A stretch of 50,933 bases of DNA from Lachnospiraceae bacterium (GCA_017624235.1 JAGANL010000048.1:1-50933), one strand, 5' to 3'. Shown: positions 32,764-42,432, counted from the stretch's first letter. Translations and numbers: made by a program. The notes: generated by a model not told the origin, from the sequence alone.

Positions 32764-34332
32764 CTAAATAACCGATACCAGATACTCCTGCTTTTCCTCT
32801 TCCGCCATTTCCTGCATACCGCTGTATTCCTGAATATACCGCCCCATCTTTTCCGCTTCCTGTGCCAGCTTCTCTACTACATTGTTTACCATCTTAAACC
32901 GCTCTGCATTCTGTGCACACATAGCAGTTGTCTCCTCCGATGCCGCACTGACCTCCTCACTGGTCGATGAAAGATTATTATTATTATCCACAATGACCAG
33001 ATTCGTTTCCTTCAGCTCCTTCGTCTTTTCATTCATTTGAGCGGCATCTCCCTTTAATGCCTGCATCCCTTCCTGAATGCTGCCGAAGTTCCGTTCAATT
33101 TCACGTACCATCGTAATCTGGCCTGCAATCTTCTCCATCACCTGTTCCATGGACTGCAGTGTATCGGACGCATTCTCGTTCAGGCTGCGGATAATTTCCT
33201 GTATACTCTCTGTGGACTGTTTTGTCTGCTCCGAAAGCCTTCTGATTTCCTCTGCCACCACTGCAAAGCCCTTGCCGGCTTCCCCTGCTCTTGCCGCCTC
33301 TATCGAAGCATTTAATGCCAACAGATTCGTCTGACCGGATATCTGCTGAATCATAGAAATGATTTTTTCCATATTCCGGGTATGCTCATTCAATTCCTCC
33401 ATGTTTTGCTGAACCAGAGCATTCTCCCGCTCAATACTTTCGGTCTGCTCTACCACATTACCCACCAGTCTGCATCCCTCTGTCACATTCTCTCCGGAGG
33501 TCTGTGCAATCCGTTCCAGGTGCCCCGATATCTCCACGGTATCGGAAATCACCTCCTGAATCTTTCCCGCCATCAGAGACTGTTCCTGAATGCTGTTTAC
33601 GGTACTTTCCATGCCCACTGCGACATCACCCATTGCCTGTGTCACACCATCGGTTGCCTCTGTCACTTCACCAACCGTCTCACGGATCGACTGCGTGGAA
33701 GTATGAATCACCTGCCCTGCCGAGATAATAGCCGCCATCATTTCTTCCTGCTCTTTCCTATGTTCCTCCAACTCGGCAATTTCTTCCTCGTTATGAACCC
33801 TGGCTACTCTGGCAGCAAGACATATGCTGATATCCAAAATCAGCGCAACAAGCCATGTCATATAGATTTCATTGGCCTGTGTCTGACTGCTGCAGCCCAG
33901 CACCTTCATAGAATAAATGCCGTTAAAAACTGTCAGTATCATATTAACAGCTGCAATGCGGATTTCCAGCTTCAGATCAAAATACATCATCGCAGAAATC
34001 ATAACCGGAAAAACAAACAGATTATACAGGAATACCTTTGAGGATAAGCATGCTACCTCAAATACGACAAAAAAGGATACTAATGCCACATGCCGATAGA
34101 AAACTGCCAGTGGCTGTTTCATATAAATGAGTGCGGAAAGTATCGGAGGAACTGCAATCATTACCGATATGATGACTGCTCTGCGTACCGTAAGGATATT
34201 CTGTAAAATCTGACCAAGATACAACAGAATCAAAAAGCTTCCCACAATCACCAGTGTCGTGCACAGGCACAGATTTGCACGTTTGCGTGCCCGCTCCTGA
34301 ATCGTAAGTTTCTTTTCTTCTCTTCCCATCAT
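32764..34332 (-). CDS. Methyl-accepting chemotaxis protein with a polytopic membrane sensor
   Basis: A 522-residue chemoreceptor with about six N-terminal membrane helices (residues 20-185) and no extracytoplasmic ligand domain. A short coiled coil ([15 protein letters not shown]) leads into the signalling rod; the conserved tip [19 protein letters not shown] is clear. The C-terminus lacks a CheR-docking pentapeptide. Architecture is the same as the receptor at 23894-25393, suggesting paralogues. An AGGAGGG site precedes the start. The upstream promoter has the 19-bp spacer typical of MerR control and lies right after a merR-family gene. Confidence 0.92.
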   Translation of the reverse strand: MMGREEKKLTIQERARKRANLCLCTTLVIVGSFLILLYLGQILQNILTVRRAVIISVMIAVPPILSALIYMKQPLAVFYRHVALVSFFVVFEVACLSSKVFLYNLFVFPVMISAMMYFDLKLEIRIAAVNMILTVFNGIYSMKVLGCSSQTQANEIYMTWLVALILDISICLAARVARVHNEEEIAELEEHRKEQEEMMAAIISAGQVIHTSTQSIRETVGEVTEATDGVTQAMGDVAVGMESTVNSIQEQSLMAGKIQEVISDTVEISGHLERIAQTSGENVTEGCRLVGNVVEQTESIERENALVQQNMEELNEHTRNMEKIISMIQQISGQTNLLALNASIEAARAGEAGKGFAVVAEEIRRLSEQTKQSTESIQEIIRSLNENASDTLQSMEQVMEKIAGQITMVREIERNFGSIQEGMQALKGDAAQMNEKTKELKETNLVIVDNNNNLSSTSEEVSAASEETTAMCAQNAERFKMVNNVVEKLAQEAEKMGRYIQEYSGMQEMAEEEKQEYLVSVI

Positions 34333-34365
34333 ACAAGCCCTCCTAACCGGTAAATATCATCCACA

Positions 34366-34382
34366 TACCGGCCAGGCCGGTA
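34366..34382. promoter_or_regulatory. Palindrome in the chemoreceptor leader
   Basis: TACCGGCC-A-GGCCGGTA is a perfect 8-bp inverted repeat around one base. A loop of one base is not stable as RNA, so it is more likely a protein-binding site or a shorter hairpin. Two further CCGGTA-type copies lie at about 34357 and nearer the start codon. Confidence 0.35.
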
Positions 34383-34396
34383 CGTTTTCTGATTCT

Positions 34397-34427
34397 ATCT
34401 TAAAGGTTGGACTTGCTCCAAGGTCAA
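34397..34427 (-). promoter_or_regulatory. MerR-type promoter (19-bp spacer) of the chemoreceptor gene
   Basis: A -35 TTGACC (34422-34427) and -10 TAAGAT (34397-34402) are separated by 19 bp. The spacer holds the dyad TTGGA-N5-TCCAA (34407-34421). An over-long spacer with a centred dyad is the hallmark of promoters activated by MerR-family proteins. A merR-family gene ends 38 bp upstream. Confidence 0.7.
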
Positions 34428-34464
34428 GAGCGTCTGGTAATATTTCACAATTTTTTCACGTTTT

Positions 34465-35259
34465 TTATTCTACCGGTATATATATTTCATAAAAATCTAT
34501 GATATTTTGCTCCTGCATCAAACTATACACATAAAACGCATAGGCTTCCTTCCTACAGGAAATTCCATGCTCCTTCGCATAGACATATGCCCCATCCAAC
34601 TGCCAGTGTACCGGAGCAAGCTCCGGTACACTGCATACGGTATACAGACATCTGCATTCCTTCTGATAGGGCATCACATCCCGCTTCTCTTTCAACGGGC
34701 TGATATCAAACATCGGTTCCCGTATGACAAACTGTAATTTATCACCTGCAAAACGTTCCTGCGCACAGTCAATATGATAGCAGAAATTCCCGTAGGAAAA
34801 CAGCGGGCGGGAAATAATCTGCTTCATTTCCTCATACCGTATTTCTCCTGCCGCATTTTCATAGAGCACATAACGCCCCGGCAGGTCACGGACACTATAC
34901 GTTCCGATTCCTTCGGAAAGCGTTTCCAGATGCTTCTTCATAAAACGCATCTTTTCTATTTTCTGCTGTAACTGCTCTATCTGCTTTTCGCTATTCTGTA
35001 TCAGATTTTCAAAGGCTCCGCCAACCTCCTCAAAGGAAGCTGCCCCAAAAAGCTGACGAATCTCGGCAAGCCCCACATCCAGCTGCCTGTAAAGAGCGAT
35101 TCCCATGATACGGTGAATCTGATCTGTCTCATAATAGCGATAGCCGTTTTTCTCACTTCGTATCGGCTGTACCATGCCTTCCTTTTCATAGAGCCGTATG
35201 GCATCTGCCGAGATTCCAAGAAGCTCTGCCACCTGATGAATCGAATATTGCTTTTTCAT
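34465..35259 (-). CDS. MerR-family regulator with an effector-binding domain
   Basis: A 264-residue protein with an N-terminal MerR winged helix (YSIHQVAELLGISADAIRLYEKEG, about 5-30, and wing GYRYYETDQIHRI), a linker coiled coil (about 80-115) and a C-terminal ~150-residue GyrI/BmrR-like pocket domain that probably senses a small hydrophobic molecule. No metal-binding cysteines typical of metal sensors are seen in the dimer helix. It starts 14 bp after the glutamate-synthase-like gene. A likely target is the MerR-type promoter just downstream. Confidence 0.9.
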   Translation of the reverse strand: MKKQYSIHQVAELLGISADAIRLYEKEGMVQPIRSEKNGYRYYETDQIHRIMGIALYRQLDVGLAEIRQLFGAASFEEVGGAFENLIQNSEKQIEQLQQKIEKMRFMKKHLETLSEGIGTYSVRDLPGRYVLYENAAGEIRYEEMKQIISRPLFSYGNFCYHIDCAQERFAGDKLQFVIREPMFDISPLKEKRDVMPYQKECRCLYTVCSVPELAPVHWQLDGAYVYAKEHGISCRKEAYAFYVYSLMQEQNIIDFYEIYIPVE

Positions 35260-35273
35260 ATTAACAGCTTATT

Positions 35274-36677
35274 TTACTCCATTGCTTCACCGATATGCCT
35301 GATCGTCGTATACTTTGCAATATCATGATTGGTCGTTACCAGATTTTCCATGGACAGATCATGTACCGAATGATTTCCTGTAATTCTTGCAAAGGTTTCC
35401 AGCTCTTTTCTCGAAACATTTAAAAAGTTGGCAACCCGCATCGCTGCGGCATCTACCTTCAGTCTGGAACGAAGCTCCGGGTCCTGCGTGGCAATGCCTA
35501 CCGGACAGTTGCCGCTTCCGCAAATACGGTATTGCTGACAGGCTGCTGCAATGAGTCCTGCACTTGCGACTGCAACCGCATCGGCTCCCATTGCCAGAGC
35601 TTTCGCAAAATCTGCCGAAACCCGAAGTCCTCCGGTTATGACAAGTGAAATATCCGATTTGACCGAATCCAGATATTTCCTTGCACGGTACAATGCGTAT
35701 ATGGTCGGAATCGTCGTTGCCTCCCTGAGAAACAGCGGACTGGAGCCGGTCGCTCCTCCCCTTCCGTCAATCGTAATAAAATCAGGCTGGGCAAAGACAC
35801 AATATTCCAGATCCTTTTCAATTCTTCCGGCTGCAATCTTAATTCCGATTGGTCTGCCATCGGAACATTCACGGAGCATATCTACCATCCTGCGCAAATC
35901 CTCTTTGGTCTGAAGCTCCGGGAATTTGCTTGGACTTTGAATGTCCTCTCCCTGCTTTTTCCCACGAATGGCTGCAATCTCCTCCGTAACCTTCTCTCCC
36001 GGCAGATGTCCTCCCATACCAGGCTTGGTTCCCTGACCGATCTTAATCTCAATGGCATCGGAGTTTTTCAGATTGTCGGTCGTCACACTGTACTTATTGG
36101 GAATGTACTCAAATATGTATTTGTATGCCGCCTGCTTTTCCTCCGGCAGGACACCGCCTTCGCCGCTGCACATGGCCGTTTTTGCAAGCGCAGAGCCCTT
36201 GGCAAGCGCCACCTTTATCTCCTTGGATAATGCACCGAACGACATATGGGAAATGTAAATCGGACTGTCCAGTACCATCGGTTTTTTCGCATGCTTTCCA
36301 ATGATTGTCTTCGTATCCACAGTCTCTCCGTCATCCAATGGCGGAGGATTCAGCTGTGCACCGAGAATCAAAATGTCATCCCAGTTGGGCATCGGCATCT
36401 GCGTACTCATAGCTGCCCCAACGGATTTTCCGGTCACTGCCATCTCATGGATTTCTGCCATATACCGGGCAGACGGATCATGCCGCGCCGTAGACGGATC
36501 ATAGTCCAATTCACCCTGAAGCATCTGGTTTTCTTCCTGTTTTTTCTCCCCCTCCACAAGGACAAACCTGGAAACCGGTTGCTTACAGATTGGACATTCC
36601 GTAAGCTCTGTAATCAGCTTTCCGCTCTTTTCCTCATCATGAATCGCTCCGCATACGCTGCATTTGTACACTGCCAT
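35274..36677 (-). CDS. FMN-dependent glutamate synthase-like protein with rubredoxin-like N-terminus
   Basis: The 467-residue protein begins with a rubredoxin-like metal site (YKCSVCG ... CPICKQP, Cys pairs about 6-9 and 30-33), followed by the FMN-binding central domain of glutamate synthase (GltB type): GKHAKKPMVL, GQGTKPGMGGHLPG, ITIDGRGGATGSSP and VITGGLRVSADFAKAL. The 3Fe-4S ligands follow as C-x5-C-x4-C in ACQQYRICGSGNCPVGIATQ. There is no N-terminal glutaminase domain, so it needs ammonia or a partner. The rubredoxin-like part could take electrons from a reductase. It lies downstream of the phosphatase gene (48 bp). Start 36677 follows GGAGG. Confidence 0.88.
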   Translation of the reverse strand: MAVYKCSVCGAIHDEEKSGKLITELTECPICKQPVSRFVLVEGEKKQEENQMLQGELDYDPSTARHDPSARYMAEIHEMAVTGKSVGAAMSTQMPMPNWDDILILGAQLNPPPLDDGETVDTKTIIGKHAKKPMVLDSPIYISHMSFGALSKEIKVALAKGSALAKTAMCSGEGGVLPEEKQAAYKYIFEYIPNKYSVTTDNLKNSDAIEIKIGQGTKPGMGGHLPGEKVTEEIAAIRGKKQGEDIQSPSKFPELQTKEDLRRMVDMLRECSDGRPIGIKIAAGRIEKDLEYCVFAQPDFITIDGRGGATGSSPLFLREATTIPTIYALYRARKYLDSVKSDISLVITGGLRVSADFAKALAMGADAVAVASAGLIAAACQQYRICGSGNCPVGIATQDPELRSRLKVDAAAMRVANFLNVSRKELETFARITGNHSVHDLSMENLVTTNHDIAKYTTIRHIGEAME

Positions 36678-36725
36678 AAAACATACCTCCGTTTTCATTT
36701 TTATCTTATGTCTATTACTTACCCT

Positions 36726-38516
36726 TTATCCCCAAAATGCTATGACTAACATGGTAATATCATCGAACTGTGGAGCATCTCCGACAAAAAGATCCATTTC
36801 CTTCTTCACGTTATGCAGAAGCTCCATCGGTGACGCCTCGGGATTTCTGTTCAGCGCCGCTAACATCCTGTCATTGCCAAAAAGCTCATTGTGCCGGTCT
36901 GTCGCCTCCGGTACACCGTCCGTGTAAATATATAAACAGTCACCCGGATGCAGTTCAAATTCATACTCTTTAAATCGGATGCCTTCCAATGCTGCCATTA
37001 CCAGAGAATGGTTCGTCTTGACCAGCTCATAGTTCTGGCCTTGCCTTCGGATTGCAGGATCCTCATGCCCGGCATTTGCCGCCACTCCTTTTCCGGTGGA
37101 AAGCTCCAGAATACCCAGCCAGACAGTGACAAACATATTATTTTTATTTTCCTTACACAGCTGTTCGTTCACATCACCCAGAATTTCCGCAGGACTTCCA
37201 CCCATCAATGCACGGTTTTTAATCATCGTCTTTGCAATGACCATGAAAAGCGCTGCCGGTACTCCCTTACCGGATACATCTGCCATAACAAGGGCAAGAT
37301 GATCCTCATCTATGAGGAAGAAATCATAAAAATCTCCGCCAACCTCCTTGGCCGGTGTCATTGTCGCATAAATATCAAATTCCTTCTTATCAGGGAATGG
37401 TGGAAAAATGCTCGGCAGCATATCCAACTGAATACCTGCTGCAAAGGATAATTCCGTTTTCAATTTCTGCTGCTCTTGGGTAATCTTTGTAATCTCTTCC
37501 ACATGCCTGTCAATGGCAACCGTCAATTCCATAAACCGTTTCGTCAGCTGACCCATCTCACTTTTGGAGACATTTTCACTCAGCCTTTCCCGTATGTCCC
37601 TGGAATTTTTTTCCTCCTCATACTGCCGCATGCCTGTTTCCAGCTGTCTGACCGGCTTCACAAAAACTATATGCAACACACAGAAAACAAGAACACCAAT
37701 CAGGAAAAACACACAAGCTTCAGCAATCTCAATCCGTAAAACCCTTTGCTGAATCTCCCGTTTCACCGTATTGGTTTCCAGCGTCACCCCGATTAGACAG
37801 ATTGTTTTTCCGTTTTTCACAATTGGCACATAAGTATGATAATAGCCGCTTAACTCACCTGTCTTGACCGGCTGCTCCAGTTCGTCCTGTACCTCCCCGG
37901 TTTCCCACGTCCGTTTCAGTACCGGGTAATCAGCAATATCATAGTTGGAAATCGTCCCCAACTGATAAATGAAGCCACTATTATCGCCACGCACCTCTCC
38001 TTCCTCTGCGCCTGTCACAAAATAGAACAGCTCCGTATCTGACTTCGGATAAAAGCAAAAAAGGTAGGTTGGATGATAAATTCTCTTAATTCGATTGAAA
38101 TCATCGGTCATTTTCATATAGTAATATTCCGCATATGCCTTCTTTGCCATCTCTGGCATGCTCTCAATATCTTCCTGCGTGATACAGGTTAATTCATATT
38201 GCGGATAGTTCTCATGAAACATCACCGCCCTCTTTTTGGTCGCTTCCGGATCATCATAGGTAATGTCTAGCTCTTTTGCATGGACAATCCAATAATCCAG
38301 CAGCCAATCCAGCACTTCCGTATCTTCCAGATTGTTTCCTGCATAATTTCCCAACTGTAAAGCCTGCTGCCATTCTTCGCTGATATACATATTCATATTA
38401 TTCTGATACAGCAGGCACGCATTCCCCATGGTAGCTCCCAAAAATAATATAAACAGAATAATGCCAATCTGAACCGTCAGCTTTTGATTTTCCATTCTCC
38501 TTTTCAGCTGCTTCAT
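36726..38516 (-). CDS. SpoIIE/RsbU-type PP2C serine phosphatase with extracytoplasmic sensor
   Basis: A 596-residue membrane protein. Two membrane helices (about 15-37 and 258-282) flank a ~220-residue outer domain whose end (YYHTYVPIVKNGKTICLIGV) resembles a Cache sensor. A HAMP-like linker and coiled coil follow, then a PP2C domain with metal-binding aspartates in GGDFYDFF, MADVSGKG, YTDGVPEA and PQFDDITM. Such phosphatases often act on anti-sigma-factor antagonists, but none is in the window. Its ATG overlaps the acyltransferase stop by 4 bp. Confidence 0.9.
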   Translation of the reverse strand: MKQLKRRMENQKLTVQIGIILFILFLGATMGNACLLYQNNMNMYISEEWQQALQLGNYAGNNLEDTEVLDWLLDYWIVHAKELDITYDDPEATKKRAVMFHENYPQYELTCITQEDIESMPEMAKKAYAEYYYMKMTDDFNRIKRIYHPTYLFCFYPKSDTELFYFVTGAEEGEVRGDNSGFIYQLGTISNYDIADYPVLKRTWETGEVQDELEQPVKTGELSGYYHTYVPIVKNGKTICLIGVTLETNTVKREIQQRVLRIEIAEACVFFLIGVLVFCVLHIVFVKPVRQLETGMRQYEEEKNSRDIRERLSENVSKSEMGQLTKRFMELTVAIDRHVEEITKITQEQQKLKTELSFAAGIQLDMLPSIFPPFPDKKEFDIYATMTPAKEVGGDFYDFFLIDEDHLALVMADVSGKGVPAALFMVIAKTMIKNRALMGGSPAEILGDVNEQLCKENKNNMFVTVWLGILELSTGKGVAANAGHEDPAIRRQGQNYELVKTNHSLVMAALEGIRFKEYEFELHPGDCLYIYTDGVPEATDRHNELFGNDRMLAALNRNPEASPMELLHNVKKEMDLFVGDAPQFDDITMLVIAFWG

Positions 38517-39676
38517 CTCACTGCTCCTGTCTTATCCTTATTTTCTCCCATGTCGCAGAGGTATCCTGACACCCTTTTCGCCAGTAATCTTGATGGACGC
38601 TCAAATAATACAAAAAATACCTTTGAACATACCAGAATCACACCAAGGCTTGCCAGGAAGGTCAACCCAAACAGCACTCCGGCATCCGTAATAAAATGCT
38701 TCAGCAGCCTGTAAAGCCAATAGGAAAAGCTGTACAGAACCAATATATGGCTCAAAATAACCGAGAAACTATATTGGCCGACTCCGACAATTCCCTTCCA
38801 GGAGGATAGCTTCTGTGCCCAGCTGCACTGTATCCATCCATATAGAAGGAGCATACTTGCCAATGCATAGGTCATATGTAAAGTAACATGTTCCGGCAGG
38901 AGTGGCGAAGGAACCAGCCCCAGCATTGCTCCCAAAAGAATACAGAGCAATCCAATCCATGTTCTGTTTGTATGCTTCCCTGCTTTCTCCTGTTTTTGAC
39001 TGCTGTACAGGATTTCACCCATAAGACCGCCACCGGCAAACACAAGATATTCCGGCATAAAACAGCCAACAATCACATACACGATTCCGGCAAGGCAGCG
39101 ATATCTGCTATTCCCAAACAGGGCCCATATCCCATAGGTCAGCATAGAGCCGATAAAAATGATATGCATACACCAGAGTACCGTCAAAAACTCTACCTGA
39201 TTGTTAAAATAAATACCGAGCAATCCATAGAACAGCATCCATCCCACATGATGCGTCGTAGGAATAATGGCCTGACTCCACGGTGCTCCTGTCAGTTCTG
39301 CCATAGCATCATACTTCAAAAATCCACACTCATACAATACAAAGGCCAGTACGGTCGCTGCAAAAACTGGTATCACAAATTGAAAATAACGTCCTGCGGC
39401 CTGTCGCTGCAATACCGCTACGTCATTTCCGTGTCTCCGATAGCCCAGAACAATGAACATCGGTATCATGGCAAAGAACAAATATAAACTGAGCGATGAG
39501 TTGGAAAGCAAACTCCACGGAAGGTTTGCCACTACTTCAGCCTTCATATTTCCTGCTGCCCCGCTGCCAAACCCAACATACCCCTTCGGGAATAAGGCCA
39601 GCATAAAATGGGTAAATACCACCCATATCGCTATAAAACCCTTTAATCCGTCCAAATAATCTACTCGTTTATCCAT
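38513..39676 (-). CDS. Acyltransferase family 3 membrane protein
   Basis: A 387-residue protein with about ten membrane helices. The N-terminal DYLDGLKGFIAIWVVFTHF, with the conserved His, is typical of acyltransferase-3 enzymes (OatA type) that O-acylate cell-surface glycans. No extracellular SGNH domain is fused. It has a clear promoter and a GAGGG site, and overlaps the phosphatase gene downstream by 4 bp. Confidence 0.9.
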   Translation of the reverse strand: MDKRVDYLDGLKGFIAIWVVFTHFMLALFPKGYVGFGSGAAGNMKAEVVANLPWSLLSNSSLSLYLFFAMIPMFIVLGYRRHGNDVAVLQRQAAGRYFQFVIPVFAATVLAFVLYECGFLKYDAMAELTGAPWSQAIIPTTHHVGWMLFYGLLGIYFNNQVEFLTVLWCMHIIFIGSMLTYGIWALFGNSRYRCLAGIVYVIVGCFMPEYLVFAGGGLMGEILYSSQKQEKAGKHTNRTWIGLLCILLGAMLGLVPSPLLPEHVTLHMTYALASMLLLYGWIQCSWAQKLSSWKGIVGVGQYSFSVILSHILVLYSFSYWLYRLLKHFITDAGVLFGLTFLASLGVILVCSKVFFVLFERPSRLLAKRVSGYLCDMGENKDKTGAVR

Positions 39677-39715
39677 CGTGCCCTCACTTCATCTGTTTTT
39701 TTCCTTTGTAGTTTC

Positions 39716-39744
39716 ATTATACCAATATGCGCGCGCAACAACAA
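39716..39744 (-). promoter_or_regulatory. Promoter of the acyltransferase-phosphatase genes
   Basis: A perfect -10 TATAAT (39716-39721) and -35 TTGTTG (39739-39744) with a 17-bp spacer that contains an alternating GCGCGCGC stretch. Confidence 0.7.
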
Positions 39745-39778
39745 TATATTTTTGCCTTCCTGCACCTGCCAAGTTCTC

Positions 39779-41605
39779 CTACAGAATACTTCCGAATGCC
39801 CCCGGTAAGCTGTCCGCCAGACATAGCGCACCATATCCAACCCTGTCATTCGGCAGATTCAATTCTCCCCGAAGCTCCCGGGCTCCCTTCCGCATAAATG
39901 CCTTTACCTTCTCCCCGTACAGATAGGGATCATACCCCAGGACAATCCCCCACTCCATCATAAGCGCCGCCGCCCCGGACACAATCGGTGTTGCAAAAGA
40001 GGTACCCGTCACCGGCTCATAGACTCCGGCTTCCCTGCTGCGGTCAAACTCACTGCCAGGCACCGGCGCCATGATATCCACCCCCGGCGCTGCGATATCC
40101 GGCTTTAGCTGCCAGGCATTTTCCTTTCTGCTTCCTGCTATGGTATAGATATATCCCCTTCCGGAAAAATCGGCATAGGCTTCATAAATACTGTTATAGG
40201 CCGCCACCGTGATGACCTTCTCTGCAGTGGAGGGAATTGTCAGGGTAAATTCCGGTGAAGGACGAAAAAATCTGGTTCCTGCACTGCGTACCTCGCTCAC
40301 CGGAAGATACATCTGAAACTGTCCCTGTGAAACCTTCTGCGGGATCAGGCGAAATGTCCAGACCCCATCCGTCAAATACGTATCTTCCGCCAGAAAATCA
40401 AAGTAAATTTCCTGCATCACTGAATAGGGGCTCGGTTCACCGACATAAATCAGCACCTGTGTCCTGCCAAAATCCGCACGGGTCGTTTCCTGCCTTCCGG
40501 TTTCAATCCGCCTGATCTGACCGCCCGGTGCTTCCAGCTCCACAATCATCTGATCTGCATATTCCTTCCAAAGCTGTACACTGAGCGCCGGCTCATACTT
40601 TCCAATGGAAAGCTCCACATTCTGCGTCTCTGTCACCCGGCCTGCCAGATGTCCCATGCCGGCTCCCTCATTTCCGCTTCCCACACAGATGACATTTTTC
40701 CATACCTCAGACAAATTGTTGATAAATCGCTCTAATAGAGAATTGCCCTGATGAGAACCATACGTATTGCCAAAGCTCAGATTTAAAGCTACGGGCATTC
40801 CAAGTTCTTCTGACTGATTGACCACATAGGTCATTGCCCTCATCAACTCCGTAGTCCGTGGAAAGCCTTCCGGTCTGGGGGTGCCAAGCTTGACAATGAT
40901 TAAAGTACTTTCCGGCGAAACTCCCTCATATGCTCCACCCGATGCACGGCCGTTTCCTGCTGCAATGCCGGCTACCGCAGTACCGTGCCCGGAAATATCC
41001 CTGCTTGGCACCAATTCATACCCCGCCTGCCGGGTTTCTGCACGGAGGGCTGCATCAATCTGCTCTCGCGTAAATTCCACTCCGGTCAGAAACCCCATCG
41101 GCGGCAGCCATCCCTTCTCTGCATCCGGCAGAATCGTCTGATCCCAGAGAGCCTCTATTCTTGTACTCCCATCTTCATTCCGAAAGTCGGGATGATAATA
41201 GTCTATTCCGGAATCAATAATTCCCACCACCACACCTCTTCCGGTCAGATACGGTTCCCTTTTTGTGACCTCCGGAATACAAGAGGCTCTTTTTGCCTCC
41301 GCAATGGAGAAAAAGAGCCTCTTTGGTTTCTCAATATATTCTACTTCTTCCAGGGCCGCAAAGGCCTCAATCAAATCCTCTCTGATGGTAACGATAGCAT
41401 AGCCTGCAAGCAGTGGTTCCACTTGTACAACCTCGTTGCCCACCCTTGAAATATCACCGTGGTACTTCACAATCAGTTCCCACATATTTCCGTTTCCTTC
41501 ATATCCGACATTCAGCTCCTCCGACTTTTCCCGTTCCTGCGGGGTAGCTGACAATGCAAGGTTCAGGAGATTTTCCAGTTTCTGGTTTTCCATATATAAA
41601 TCCAT
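39779..41605 (-). CDS. Subtilisin-like (S8) serine protease, CspB-like
   Basis: A 608-residue protease without a signal peptide. The catalytic triad is intact: Asp131 in VVGIIDSGIDYYHPDF, His207 in SGHGTAVAGIAAG and Ser536 in GTSFATPIVSG. Length, the ~115-residue N-terminal prodomain-like segment and the large jelly-roll-like insert (about 330-480) match the CspA/B/C proteases of Clostridia, which process spore cortex hydrolases at germination. Similar enzymes also occur in non-spore contexts, so the role is inference. A GGAAAG site precedes the start; a TATAAT lies nearby (about 41625-41630) but without a clear -35. Confidence 0.88.
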   Translation of the reverse strand: MDLYMENQKLENLLNLALSATPQEREKSEELNVGYEGNGNMWELIVKYHGDISRVGNEVVQVEPLLAGYAIVTIREDLIEAFAALEEVEYIEKPKRLFFSIAEAKRASCIPEVTKREPYLTGRGVVVGIIDSGIDYYHPDFRNEDGSTRIEALWDQTILPDAEKGWLPPMGFLTGVEFTREQIDAALRAETRQAGYELVPSRDISGHGTAVAGIAAGNGRASGGAYEGVSPESTLIIVKLGTPRPEGFPRTTELMRAMTYVVNQSEELGMPVALNLSFGNTYGSHQGNSLLERFINNLSEVWKNVICVGSGNEGAGMGHLAGRVTETQNVELSIGKYEPALSVQLWKEYADQMIVELEAPGGQIRRIETGRQETTRADFGRTQVLIYVGEPSPYSVMQEIYFDFLAEDTYLTDGVWTFRLIPQKVSQGQFQMYLPVSEVRSAGTRFFRPSPEFTLTIPSTAEKVITVAAYNSIYEAYADFSGRGYIYTIAGSRKENAWQLKPDIAAPGVDIMAPVPGSEFDRSREAGVYEPVTGTSFATPIVSGAAALMMEWGIVLGYDPYLYGEKVKAFMRKGARELRGELNLPNDRVGYGALCLADSLPGAFGSIL

Positions 41606-41672
41606 TCTTCAATGCTTTCCTTCATTATATGACAGTCCCGGGTTTCATCATGCCTGTTCTTCCCAACCGCTG

Positions 41673-42401
41673 TCAGACAAGCCAGCTTCCCAGCATACTG
41701 TTGTAGGATGCGCTGTATGCACTGCTGTAATCATTGCTGTAGCCTCCATAGCTGTTATAGCCGGAATAATAAGGATTGCTCTGGCTTGCCAGACTACTCA
41801 CCGCATTGGCCTCCGCATAAATACTTTTGACGCTGACCTTTCCGGCAAAGGAAGTCGACCCGTCAAACACCTTCTGCAGATCCTCCGCAGAGGCAGCTTC
41901 CAACTTCTTCTTATCTATGGCCAGTGTGCCGTCCTTATTCGCCGTAATGCCAATTGCCGCAAGCTCCGTTTGGGCTGCTGCTACATAGCTGCCAAGCTGG
42001 GTCAGGTAAATATTGTTCATGCTACCGCCTGTTTTTTTCATATTGGTGACCATCTGGTTATAATCTGCTGCAAACTCTTTCACCTCACTTGTAATGGCGC
42101 TTGTGGAGCCTGTCTCCTCCGCTTTTTTGAACAGGGAATTTTCTCCTGACGCAAGCAGCTTCTCCGTATGCCCCCTGAGTCCCGAAGCAGCCTTCTGAGT
42201 ATTTTTATACAGTGTCTGTCCAATCTGTCCAGTTCCTGCGCTGCTGCGCAATCCGGAGTTTGACAGACCACTCACACGTCTGGACGTATTTCTCCCTCTC
42301 GTATAAAGAGCAGATGTGATTCCGGTATAGTTTCCATAGGTGCCGGACGTCCTTGTATTTCTTGTATAGGGATTCCGGAACATGGATGTTGTAACTCTCA
42401 T
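41673..42401 (-). CDS. FliD-like (flagellar cap C-domain-like) protein
   Basis: A 242-residue Ser/Asn/Tyr-rich protein with no signal peptide. Its middle part, IGITANKDGTLAIDKKKLE followed by a segment ending VFDG, closely recalls the FliD flagellar cap C-terminal domain; the helix before it (EVKEFAADYNQMVTNMKKTG) also fits. The N-terminus (Arg/Thr-rich) and C-terminus (Tyr/Ser-rich) are low complexity. It might be a secreted flagellar accessory protein. It follows the coiled-coil gene by 31 bp, with an AAGGGGG site, behind the same sigma-28-like promoter. Confidence 0.7.
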   Translation of the reverse strand: MRVTTSMFRNPYTRNTRTSGTYGNYTGITSALYTRGRNTSRRVSGLSNSGLRSSAGTGQIGQTLYKNTQKAASGLRGHTEKLLASGENSLFKKAEETGSTSAITSEVKEFAADYNQMVTNMKKTGGSMNNIYLTQLGSYVAAAQTELAAIGITANKDGTLAIDKKKLEAASAEDLQKVFDGSTSFAGKVSVKSIYAEANAVSSLASQSNPYYSGYNSYGGYSNDYSSAYSASYNSMLGSWLV

Positions 42402-42432
42402 ATGATCAGCCCCCTTATTCTTTTCTCAGATA

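Noticed and set aside
41625-41630. TATAAT upstream of the S8 protease as a full promoter
   Set aside because: A good -10 is present but no -35 element at 16-18 bp and no extended -10, so it was only mentioned in the gene entry.
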